Source: Gossypium raimondii | Taxonomy: Eukaryota; Streptophyta; Magnoliopsida; Malvales; Malvaceae | Length of the DNA: 64,000 bases | Assembly (NCBI RefSeq): GCF_025698545.1 | Contig: NC_068570.1 | Span: 58,237,924 to 58,301,923, forward strand | Direction of reading: 5' to 3' | In this document: in pieces, positions 36,182-46,259 of the stretch | Position numbering within the stretch: position 1 is the stretch's first letter | Layout: each line of letters begins with the position of its first letter | The notes under the pieces: model-generated | The model's database searches: none | The model's input: the letters and a program-made list of their open reading frames with translations, nothing else | What the model was told of the DNA's origin: nothing | Position numbers and translations under genes: made by a program

Positions 36182-38310
36182 AACTCCAATCGAAGGAAAT
36201 ACTGATTTTCGATAAAGATAAAGTTCTTGGCTCATCGGATAACGTTAATGTAAGCATCTTGAATACTTCGATCGATTATTTGGTCTTTTCCGCTAACGAG
36301 TCCAGCTCTTGCAGCATCTTTGGGTGAATCAGGGAAACTGAAAGCGGCACCGCCATCGATTGATCTAAATAGTTGTACATTCCAAGTCTCAAGGTCATCA
36401 GGGTATGTAACTGGAGATGGGGGAATGATGGTACCTTCAAGGTCTTTGATATCAGGTAGTACGCCTTTTCCGCCTTGTCGTTTCCATCTTTGATCGAAAT
36501 TGAACAAAACATCCCAAGCAATCGGCCCTTTAAGTCAACAACGGATGTCATGCCAAGGCTCCCTTGGACTACCTGTTGGCGTTTCGGAGGAGCAGAGGAA
36601 GAAAAGAGAGAACACATAACAATGAAGCAAGATGCAAGAAATATAGCAAGGGAGCTTATGGCTTTTAGCTCATTTTTTTCTATAAGAAAAACAATACATT
36701 TATAGCCAAATACATCACCAAATACTACCTACTACTACTAAGTAGCCTCGTAACTTGATAAACATTGCTTGTACACATTAACAAGCCACCTAAAACTAGT
36801 CGTTCAACACTTAAACATATCAAGCTGTTATCAGGTTGTTCATTTTCAACTAAGTCTAATTACAATGAAACTAAACAACAACCTTGCTGTTACAGCAAGC
36901 ATACGTGCTGCAGCATGTTTACAAGCTGCATACACTTCAACCAAAAATATCACAGCAGCATGGTTGGCCAATTTTCAACACCACCTTTGTCAATTGAAGC
37001 TTCAGAAAAGTTTAGCTGATGAAAATCATCAGCGTGAGCCGTGTCCAAAGTCCTGAAAATGGAATGGAAAGGTATGCCGTATCTTCCATCGCAAGACCGA
37101 GACCGCCGATAAAGCTCACAATTCATTTCCTATTCGTATCTCCATTAGGCATCGCGGCATCCAGTACAACAATCTTTTGATGATGAGTGAACATGGTGGT
37201 GATTTGCAAGTCCTGGACGATAGATCCACTGAGATCACGATGGCATAGCATGCAGTTGGCATCATTGTCCTCGAAGAATTTCTTGGTTTCTTCATCATGT
37301 GTGGCCATTAACCCATCTTTCTTCAATGAACCAACAGATGTTCTATCATCCCAAATAAGAACATGAACCCGAACACTTTCACTTGCTTTCTTCTTAAGCA
37401 AGTCACCAAGCTTGGTGTCTCCCCCCGGCTTAGATCTCTTCGAATCACGTACCAACTTGATCTCAGTATAAACAGAACAACCGGCAATGTAAACCAAGTG
37501 TTTGGCATTCATGATCGCATCAAAAATGTCCTCCCAACATCGATGTGACTCGTAATGCTTGCTTCCAGCAAGAGGAATTTTCGGAATATCCATCAGGTAT
37601 ATGTGCATCCTGGTATAGGAACACCTTACATCCCTGTGTCTGGGGATAATACATATACGGAACTCCTGGAAACTTCTGACTTACGATACCACGGTTCCAG
37701 TTCCGGTCCTTGGAAACATCGAAATAACGAATCTTGACATGGATTTTAGCCTTATCATCCAAGTTTTGCTTGTCTTCATCCTTTAGTTCAATCCACCTAT
37801 CCACTTCTTCCCCTGATAAGATATCCCCAACAGGCAAATATGCTCTGCCAATTAGTTTTGCTCCAAAAGAAGTATAGAACTGGCTTGTTTGACGATGAAG
37901 ATTACGTTGTTAGCCATATGTGTGCAGTAAATGTGGAAAGAGTGGTTCCAAAAAGGGTAGTCGCTTTTGACTTTTTGTGTCGTTCCAACTCTAGCATTCT
38001 CGAGATCAATGGTCATGTAAAGCTTCTCCAGTCCTTTACCGATACCGATCACGTCCTCAACATTTGCCACTAACTGCCATTAACAGGCATATATTTCAGA
38101 CCAAGGAAAACAAAAACAAGACATAGAGATGAACCGGTAGAGTTGCCATAGGAAAAGGAACATCTAAGATAACAACATTAACATTTGAAATAAGGACTAA
38201 AGTCACAAAAAAGGTAAACAGTAGAGTTAAATTTATCATTGTCCCTTTTTAATTAATAGTCATGTATTTATAAATACATAGAAATTGTAATCATTTAAGA
38301 TCTTATCTTA
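36182..38310 (-). pseudogene. Broken phospholipase D alpha copy
   Basis: Matches the large PLD exon from about 2839 to 4329, then the following intron to about 4540. It lacks coding exon 1, the promoter and the C-terminal part with HKD motif 2. Recognisable pieces are the C2 region (MANVEDVIGIGKG, 38070-37855), [13 protein letters not shown] (about 37730), and the region with HHQKIVVLD, which is HKD motif 1 with Leu for Val (about 37180). Several frameshifts occur, for example after IFIVKQA near 37870 and in the HIPDG region near 37590. A 407-bp solo LTR interrupts it at 36574-36980. Clearly non-functional, but still useful as a marker of the block duplication. Confidence 0.92.
36574..36980 (-). 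mobile_element. Solo LTR of a copia element inside the PLD pseudogene
   Basis: A 407-bp insertion relative to the intact PLD exon, with termini TGTTGG...CAACA. It is flanked by CTACC (36569-36573) and CCACC (36981-36985), a 5-bp target duplication with one change. Its reverse complement resembles the 3' LTR at 32925-33365 (both have GGTTGGCCAACCATG near the start and GTGTACAAGCAATG in the middle). No interior remains, consistent with LTR-LTR recombination. Confidence 0.85.
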
Positions 38311-38874
38311 CAAGCAGCATCCATATACATGTCGAGATTGCAGGTTCCCACACCGCATCATACTTATCTTAGAGCTGTGAGCAAAGGGCATTGTCTATTG
38401 ATTGACCCTGGGTGATGGAATCAACTAAAATGGTTGAAGATTTCAATGTTTTTTCAAAAAAAATAAATCTAAGATGGAATTTGCTAATTTTCAACAAAAA
38501 GGATTGAAAAACATTTTCCTTCACTTAGCTCAGGTGTTCTTCAATTTAGAGTTTACATTTAAAACTCTAAAACTATGTTAATTGATTTAATGAACATTTT
38601 ACCATAAGCTGATAATTTTCTGGGTGTTTGTGGAGCCATTTGAAACCTTGTTAAACTGAATTGAAAATATTTGATAATGATCAACTCAAGTGCCATTACA
38701 TTTCATTATTGTTTAGGACAAATGGAACATTGATAGCAAAACAGAAAAAGGCAGCAGCTATTTTTTTTTTAATACAGATATTGCAAACTGCAAGCAGCCT
38801 TATTTCTTCAAAATTCAAACGTCACACAACAATGCATCACTTTGCACTTTGCAGTTTTTAGGATTTTTTACATA
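38311..38874. other. CNL5 3' flank; empty site for the hAT MITE
   Basis: 38314-38450 matches 6781-6930 and continues directly from GCAGC without the MITE seen at 6386. About 38650-38874 matches the 3' flanks of CNL1 and CNL4. At 38311 the PLD intron homology jumps to this flank, so about 1.8 kb containing PLD exon 1 and the promoter is missing relative to the left block. Confidence 0.7.
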
Positions 38875-41574
38875 TCATGCAGGCTTGAATGAAGCTAAAG
38901 GCTTGAAAGAAGGGAGAAAAGCATATTGAGTAGCTTCATTTTCCCATTCTACTCTTGCCCACCAATGTTTGCTTCCCTCAATAGTGAGGAGATTCCCTTT
39001 TGCACTGTCTGAGTTGAGAGGAAGCTTCTTCAGCCATCGGCAGCCAAATATATGAATAAGTTTCATACGTGGAAAGGGTAGGGCATTCCAGTATATGCTC
39101 TTCAATTTTGGTAGACGAAATAAGTGAAGTGTTTCAAGCTTCAGAAATGGTTTAGGATATGAAATTCCAATCACACTTGTAACTTCATCAAGTTTTCTCT
39201 CACTCAATATTTCTTCCATTTTTTTACACCCAAATATCCCAATGTAGCTTAGATTAGGTGCAAGAATCAACCAGGTCATGTCTCTCAATTTGTTACATTC
39301 GAAAATTCGAACTGTGCTCAATGTGTGAAAGCGTGAAGTATAATTAGTACTTGAAAAAACCCAGGGATGCAGCTTTTCCATTTTTATCTCCTTCATACTT
39401 TCACAATTCAAGAATTCTAGTGTCTCTAGATGCTCCATATTTTCTAAACATAAAACATTAAACACTTTTACTCCAAAATCACTAAGTTCTAGTGCTTGAG
39501 TGCAGCATCGAAACAAGTTAAAGCTCAGGAATCTTTCCAGAGAACTCATGCCTTTTATCGGTATCGATAGTATATTCAAATGTTGCAAACCTTTCAACTC
39601 CTCTATAAGCTTTTCCATACCCCAAGACAAAACATTGTCAACTCCATAACCTCCACTCCTCAGACGCCCTATTCTGAATATTTGCAATTTAACAAAATTA
39701 GATATCAATTGTCGTGGGATTTTACTGAGATTGTGCATATAACTCAAGTCCAACATTTTTAGTTTTGTCAACGATTTCAATTCTATTGGCAACTCTTCTA
39801 TGAAAGTAGCTGATAGATCAAGACATTCTAGTGAAATCAATTCCGAAATTCCTTTAGGTAGCACTCGTAATCCAAAGTTTCTTGACAAATCCAATACAGT
39901 TAGATGAGGTATAAATTGGAAGAAACCATTGCTAATCACTTTCAACTCATTTTGGCCAAGAAACAAGGTTCTAAGGTTTGGGCATTCGGGTGTTTCTTTG
40001 AGAACTTTAATATTATTTTTCATCACTGACATTCTTTTTACTCTTTCCCATGCTTTAACATCTGGTACTTCACATAATTGAGCCCCTGCTTTTACAAAAA
40101 AATTATTTTCTGTTACTTCGAACTCGCGTATAATCCATAAAGTCATGTCACGGATCACATCATGCATCTTCACAAAATATTCTCCATCCCTTTCCAATAA
40201 ACATGCACTAAGAAGAGAGTTGACAATATAGTCTCCTTGCATTTGAGCATCACTAATTCTATCAAATTGATTCAATAGCCCTTCACAAAACCAATACTCC
40301 ACTAATCTCTTTTTCGGAATACAATAATCTTCAGGATGCAGACAACAATATAAGAGGCAACATTTCATTGTGGCATCAGGCAAATTATCATAACTGAATT
40401 TTAAAAGCGGAAATACCTCATTTTCCATTTTTGGCAATGCACATCGCTTCAACATCTCAATTGCATATTTCCATTCCCCAAGTGTTGTCTTGCAAGCCAT
40501 GGCACGACCGATTGTAATTAGTGCAAGAGGCAACCCACCGCACCTTTCAGCTACTTGTTTAGCTAGGTTTGGAATATCTGGATGGCTGTTGAGCGTTTCA
40601 TCTCCAACCTTATCTTGGAACAATTCCCAAGCCTTCACCGGTTCCAGGCACTCCACTTTGATTTTCTTTCGAGCACCCATTTCGCCACATACCTCCAAAT
40701 ATCGAGTAGTAAAAATAAGTTTGGAACCATTTTCCTGGCTTGGTTTTGGAATCCCAACTTGGTTGAAATCCACCCTCTCCCATAAATCATCCAATAATAC
40801 AACAAATCTCTTGTCACTCAAGATTCCATAGATATCTACAGCTTTCTGGTCAACACTTTTATTCTTCCAGGTTTCCAAAAAACCAATACTTTCACCAATC
40901 CTATCTTGAATCTTTCCAACATCGTAATCTTTAGACACCAACGCCCAGATAACAACTTTAAAATCATTCCGTGTGGTGCTGAACTTGTTGTTAATTTGGG
41001 TCAAGAGTGTTGTCTTGCCAACACCCCCTAAGCCATAGAGGCCAATGATCCCCACATCTTTGTCCTCGATGCAGCTCCATAGGTTTTGGATTGTGGATTC
41101 TAGAGCAACCGGCTGCTCTACAGGTCTAACTACCACAGAAGCGGCGGGCTGATCCTCTGCTACTTTCTCAAAAGCTCCTTTACTCTTATGATCACTTATT
41201 TCTTGAAGCATTTCGGCCACCCTTTTACCAAACTTGTAGCTAGACAAGCAATTCTCGGAAATGCAACCACCGAGACACAAGTTATTCATTTGTTGAGGAC
41301 CATTTGAAACCAAATTTTCAGCCTCTGTTATCATAGTGTCCGCTGTTGAAAGCCATAGCTGAACTCGCTCAAATGGCTTCAATAGTCGTTGGTCAGCCAC
41401 ATCAACCTCCCGTTGCACGTCATTTCTTAGCGCCCTCAGTTCTTGAAGGGCAGCAGATAAAGTTGGAAGAGTTTGTTTAAGCTTGCAGACATAATTAGCA
41501 TGACCGACAATGAAATCCCAGCCACGAAGAAGGAAATTCTCGAAACTACATTGTACGGAGCAGAAATTGCCCAT
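38875..41574 (-). CDS. CNL5: RPS5-like CC-NBS-LRR resistance protein
   Basis: Single coding exon, 899 aa from the ATG at 41574; in-frame sequence runs further upstream but this ATG aligns with the paralogues. The N-terminus is MGNFCSVQCSFENFLLRG. Gly-2 is kept, but the first of the two cysteines seen in CNL1 and CNL3 is Phe, so acylation may be weaker. Coiled coil, P-loop GLGGVGKTT near 181, kinase-2 VVLLDDLW, GSKLIFTTR, GLPLAL, RNBS-D (CLLYCCLHPEDY) and MHD near 470 are all present, followed by LRRs and a slightly extended C-terminus (SFKPLASFKPA). No interruption. It sits next to the broken PLD copy exactly as CNL1 sits next to intact PLD. Confidence 0.93.
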   Translation of the reverse strand: MGNFCSVQCSFENFLLRGWDFIVGHANYVCKLKQTLPTLSAALQELRALRNDVQREVDVADQRLLKPFERVQLWLSTADTMITEAENLVSNGPQQMNNLCLGGCISENCLSSYKFGKRVAEMLQEISDHKSKGAFEKVAEDQPAASVVVRPVEQPVALESTIQNLWSCIEDKDVGIIGLYGLGGVGKTTLLTQINNKFSTTRNDFKVVIWALVSKDYDVGKIQDRIGESIGFLETWKNKSVDQKAVDIYGILSDKRFVVLLDDLWERVDFNQVGIPKPSQENGSKLIFTTRYLEVCGEMGARKKIKVECLEPVKAWELFQDKVGDETLNSHPDIPNLAKQVAERCGGLPLALITIGRAMACKTTLGEWKYAIEMLKRCALPKMENEVFPLLKFSYDNLPDATMKCCLLYCCLHPEDYCIPKKRLVEYWFCEGLLNQFDRISDAQMQGDYIVNSLLSACLLERDGEYFVKMHDVIRDMTLWIIREFEVTENNFFVKAGAQLCEVPDVKAWERVKRMSVMKNNIKVLKETPECPNLRTLFLGQNELKVISNGFFQFIPHLTVLDLSRNFGLRVLPKGISELISLECLDLSATFIEELPIELKSLTKLKMLDLSYMHNLSKIPRQLISNFVKLQIFRIGRLRSGGYGVDNVLSWGMEKLIEELKGLQHLNILSIPIKGMSSLERFLSFNLFRCCTQALELSDFGVKVFNVLCLENMEHLETLEFLNCESMKEIKMEKLHPWVFSSTNYTSRFHTLSTVRIFECNKLRDMTWLILAPNLSYIGIFGCKKMEEILSERKLDEVTSVIGISYPKPFLKLETLHLFRLPKLKSIYWNALPFPRMKLIHIFGCRWLKKLPLNSDSAKGNLLTIEGSKHWWARVEWENEATQYAFLPSFKPLASFKPA

Positions 41575-42220
41575 GATTCTGGTAATGAAGGATAAAATAA
41601 AGGAAACAAGTGAGATGTGGATGAAAGAGAATTGTGTTAAAAATAAAGTTCGGTAATGTGGAAAAGTCAAAGAAAAATGAAGTTAAAGAAGATGGGGTTT
41701 AAACAGATTGAGGTAGAAGGCGATTGTGGCACAGTTATGAAGAGGACGCACATCAAATGAAGTTAAAGAGGATAGGGTTTCAACCATAAGAGCTTTCATT
41801 ATGGATAGTAAAGATAAATCAAGCAGATCCACAGAGTGTATACCCAGAGAAGGAAATCAAAGTAGCTTACTTTTTTAGCCAAAGATACGAAGAAGACAGG
41901 TAGTGGGTGGAAGAAGATCCACCAAATTAGCACTGGTCTCGACTCTTTTGTTTAGTTGGAGCAGATGCAGCAGCAGAATTCTGGTGAAAGATAGTTGGAC
42001 TTTGAAGAACTATGAAGAACCGATCAGGCTTGCTGTGATTTGACCTCTATTATTTCATTGACCTCCTCTATTATTTCAAGAAGCATTTTCCATGAAGATT
42101 CATTAAAAGATTTTCAAAATTGAATCCATTAAATTATCTATTTTTTTGTTTGATTGATTTGATTAGAATAATTAGTTGAATTAAATAAATTTTAAAAATA
42201 TTAAAATAGAGAAAATCAAT
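41575..42220. promoter_or_regulatory. CNL5 upstream region
   Basis: 41575-42030 is a copy of the regions upstream of CNL1 and CNL2. The remainder is AT-rich up to the start of a large inverted repeat. Confidence 0.5.
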
Positions 42221-43553
42221 TCTAGGCTGTTTTACCAAAATAGGCCAAAAATAAATTATATTTACAAAAATAACCCAAGTTCAAAAACAATAACTAAAAT
42301 AATCTAAAATGAACAGCATCCACTCTTTTTTTTGCACCAATGATTGCCTAATAATTGTGTCAGAATTAAAAAAAATAACTTTTAGGTTTTGGCCAGTCAG
42401 TGGCCGGAACCCATGTATTTTTTTTAAAATTTGTATAATACTGATATACGAAAAAGGAGAAAGAAAAAAAATTTATTTTTTGGGTGCTGGCTTGTCAATG
42501 GCCGGCACCCTACAGTAAAAAAAAAGTTTCCTTTTTTTTCAGAATAAGATATAAATATACGAAAAAGTAAAAAAATTTGGTCTTTGGCTGTCAATGTCAA
42601 GACTCAAGACAATTTAAAAAATATTTTTTTCTTTTTTTGTAAGAGTCGATATAATTATACGAAAAAATAAAAAAATTGGGTCTTGCTTCACATCAATTGC
42701 AAGCACTCAAGACAATTTAAAAAAATTTTTTTTTTCAGTGAGTCGATATAATTATACGAAAAAATTAAAAAATTTTGGGTCTGCCCTGTCAATGGTCGGC
42801 ACTCAAGATAATTTAAAAAATTTTTTTTTAGAATGAGTCGATATAATTATCGAAAAAATTAAAAATTTTTTGGGTCGGTTGTCATTTCGGCACTCAAGAC
42901 AATTTTTTAAAAAATTAATTTTTTTAAAATTTGACTGGGTGCCCATTGACAAAGCCAAGACTCAAATTTTTTTATTTTTCTCGATATTTATATCTCGACT
43001 CACACTAAAAAAAGATTTTTTAATTTTTTCCTATAATTATATCTCGACTCGACTTAAAAAAAGAATTTTTTTAAAATTGTATCTGGTGCCGCCATTGATG
43101 AGCCAAACCCAAAATTTTTTTATTTTTTCAGATAATTATATCTCGACTGACACGAAAAAAAAGAAAAATATATATTTTTTAATTGACTGGTGCCGCCATT
43201 GACAAAGCCAAAGACCCAAAATTTTTTACTTTTTCAGATATTTATATCTTATTCGACAAAAAAGGAATTTTTTTACTGTAAAAATAATTTTTTTCTTTTT
43301 TTTTCTTTCTCTTTTTTCTTATATCAATTTTATACAAATTTTAAAAAAAATACATGGGTTCCGGCCACTGACAGGCCAAAACCCAAAAAATTAATTTTTT
43401 TAATTCTGACACAATTATTAGGCAATCATTTGTGCAAAAAAAGAGTGGGTGCTGTTCATTTTAGGTTATTTTGGTTATTGTTTTTGAACTTGGGTTATTT
43501 TTGCAAATATAATTTATTTTTGGCCTATTTTGGTAAAACAGCCTCAATTCTAC
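42221..43553. mobile_element. Large foldback element, 1.33 kb, with internal tandem repeats in both arms
   Basis: The outer 220 bases of each side are inverted copies. Left: CTAGGCTGTTTTACCAAAAT, then the part ending at CCGGAACCCATGTATT. Right: AATACATGGGTTCCGG to ATTTTGGTAAAACAGCC. Inside, the left arm holds about five direct units of 95-113 bp carrying GTCGATATAATTATACGAAA, at about 42434, 42547, 42647, 42742 and 42837. The right arm holds the inverted counterparts (ATAATTATATCTCGAC) at about 42984, 43034, 43131, 43236 and 43318. The centre is near 42890. No real coding; the apparent frames are low-complexity Lys/Phe tracts. A transcript would form a very long hairpin. The family is not identified. 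Confidence 0.85.
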
Positions 43554-44340
43554 CTATTTATGAATTAATTAGTTCGAGTTAATTAATTTTAAATTATGAA
43601 ATAAAAAAAACAAAATTTGAAGTCTAATTAAAATTTTTACGAGATTAATGAAAATTTAAAAACTAAAAGCTCTAAATTAAATTTTTAAAATTTTAAAAAT
43701 AAAATAAAATTTTCTCATTTGTATTGATTGATGGTAGGTGGGTGATGGGGCCTCTCTATTCTTTTGGAGATTAATTAAATTATGGGTTTTGAATTTTGAT
43801 ACCAACCTTCTACTTTTCTCATTTCCCAATCTTTTATTACATAATATTAAATTTATCTTTTAATATTTATATTTTTATTAATTTAGCCCTTATTTTATAT
43901 AATTCTTTTAAAAAGAGTTAAATTATTCTTTTAATGAAAGTATTGAGTAAAATATTTATTTTAACTATGTTGACGTAATAATCTGTATGGCGCTTAATGT
44001 ATACTTCATATGCAAAGCTACCATATTTAAAATTTTAATATTTTAGTTAGTATTTATGTTTAATCTGGTTTGAAAACCATAGAGAATTGTAAATAAAGAA
44101 TAACATGTATTTCTTTCATTTATTTTAAGTTTAAATATGTCTGAAATTTTATACTCTTTTGAAATTTAAAATTTAGTCATTACATTTTAATTTTGAGACA
44201 TTAAATCCATGTATTTCTTTTTATTTAAAATCTTAACCCTCTATAAAATTTTTATGTTAACGTTATTGACCTTATTTTTAAATATTCCACATCATCTACG
44301 TTAATTTTTTTAACAATACTTTCATGAATATATTGAAAAA
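43554..44340. other. Spacer, paralogous to the left block; copia empty site
   Basis: About 43580-43830 matches 25730-26000. About 43840-44100 matches 13890-14041 plus 19627-19830, joined without the copia element (AACTATGTTG near 43970). Confidence 0.6.
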
Positions 44341-45088
44341 GGGTAAACTATATCTATGGTTACTTTTGTTTATCTCAGGTTACATTTTAGTCACTTATAT
44401 TTAAAATGTTACGTTTTAGTCACTTTGAGCCATTAATTGCCGTTAACAGTGTAACGGCAAGCTGACGTGACACATTAAATTATCATTTCAAACAAAAAAT
44501 TTAGGTTAAATTATACAATTGGTCCCTATATTTTTTTTCATTTTGAGCAATTTAATTTTTTCTTTTATGTTCTTTTAACTTTCTTTTTTTTTCTTTATTT
44601 TCCATTTTCTTCTGCTTCCCCCTCTGTTTTCCTACCTTCTCCATTTCTTTTAACATATCAGAAAGTCGAACTGGTTTATGGGTTTTGATTATAGGCAATG
44701 ATGGCTTTCGACTTCCCACTTCTTTCTTCACTGCCAATTCGACTTCTTAATATGTTAAAAGACATGGAGAAGGTAGGAAAATAGAAGGAGAAACAGAAGA
44801 TAATGGAAAATAAAGAGAAAAAGAGAGAGTAAAGTTTAAAGAATATAAAAGAAAAAATTAAATTGCCCAAAAAAAATATGGGGATCGGTTGTATGATTTA
44901 ACCTAAAATTTTTGTTTGAAATGATGATTTAACGTACCACGTCAGTTACACCGTTAACGGTAATTAACGGCTTAGTGATTAAAATGTTACAACACGATAA
45001 CAGAAGTGACTAAAACGTAATATTTTATACATAAGTGACCAAAATGAAACCTAAAGTAAACAAAAGTGACTATATGTGTAGTTTACCC
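44341..45088. mobile_element. Mutator-like MITE, 748 bp, long hairpin
   Basis: Ends GGGTAAACTATATCTATGG and GTGTAGTTTACCC, with inverted similarity through almost the whole element (GACTAAAACGTAA against TTACGTTTTAGTC, and a pyrimidine-rich centre near 44600 against purine-rich sequence near 44800). It is flanked by ATTGAAAAA (44332-44340) and ATTAAAAAA (45089-45097), a 9-bp duplication with one change, as Mutator-like elements make. Absent from the paralogous left block. Confidence 0.8.
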
Positions 45089-45097
45089 ATTAAAAAA

Positions 45098-45577
45098 AGC
45101 AGTTTGAAAAAGAAAAAACAAATGTTGATGGTCAAAACAAGCTCAAAAATACAATTAGGACCATTTTGACAAAACATGTAATGTTAGTGGTTAAATTTGT
45201 CATTAAGCCTTAAAAAAAGTAAATTACAACACAGGTCACCTTAAAATGGCATTGTTCCTATTCTAGTCACTTTAATTTTCTTGTTAGTTTAGTCTCTCTA
45301 ATTAAAATAATTATTTGGATTGGTCACTGTTATTAAAAAATTTGTTAATCCACTAACGGATTGTTAACGTGACACATTAGCTCATTGAATAATTAATGAT
45401 GATTTTTTAAATAATTTTATATAATATAATAAAATCCTTAAAATAATATTTATAAATTTTAGTAATTTCACAATTCACTTAAAATTCCTTAATGGACCAC
45501 TTGCAATTTTTTAAAATACTTCAATTTTTCATTAAAAAAGTACTAAAATTCAAATTGTTTTGAATATGTAAACCAAA
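45098..45577. other. AT-rich spacer with MITE-like remnants
   Basis: 45098-45210 still matches 19870-20000. Beyond that, common AT-rich repeat remnants (AGTCACTTTAATTTTC and similar) but no definable gene or element end. Confidence 0.4.
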
Positions 45578-45587
45578 TAAAATAAAT

Positions 45588-45980
45588 GATAAACTATAAA
45601 AATAGTCGGTTTTGTTTATTTTGAATTATATTTTACTCATTTATATTTAAAATGTTACGTTATCGTTTTGTTACGTTACCATTAAACTCTATTACCTCCC
45701 TAATGGTAGTACCACATGACAGTCCAAATAAGTTTTAAATGGCAACTTGGATGTCCTACGTGGTGGTCCAAATTAAATTTATTTAATTAAAAACATATTT
45801 TCATCCCAACAACTAGACATCCAAGTTAACATTTAAAACATATTTAGACTGCCACGTAGGACTGTCGTTAGAGAGGTACATAGTTTAACAATAGAGTGAC
45901 CATTTCGTAACAAAACGATAACTTAAGTGACTAAAATATAATTTGAGGTAAATAAAAGTGATTATTTTTATAATTTACCC
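45588..45980. mobile_element. Mutator-like MITE, 393 bp
   Basis: Inverted ends GATAAACTATAAAAATAGTC and TGATTATTTTTATAATTTAC then CC. Exact 10-bp direct repeat TAAATAAAAT-type flank (TAAAATAAAT at 45578-45587 and 45981-45990). No coding. Long inverted arms centred near 45785. Related to, but distinct from, the element at 44341. Confidence 0.8.
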
Positions 45981-46259
45981 TAAAATAAATACACAAATAT
46001 GTAATGTATGTGTAATTATAAATGATCAAATTTAAATTAAATTATTGGATCACTTTTTAAACACACTTAAATAGATTTTTAAATTCAAATTTATTCTGTT
46101 GACCATTATTATATCCCATATGGCCTAATGTTATAAGAATTGTACTAAAGATCTCTCAGATTATTGATTCTCGATTTAATCACAATAAAATTAAAATTTT
46201 TAAATTTTTAAATTAATAGATACAAATAAATAATAATAGCATAAACTTTCATTTTATAA

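Noticed and set aside
42870-43582. 110- and 130-codon frames rich in Phe, Lys and Ile
   Set aside because: They run through the low-complexity foldback repeat and have no motif.
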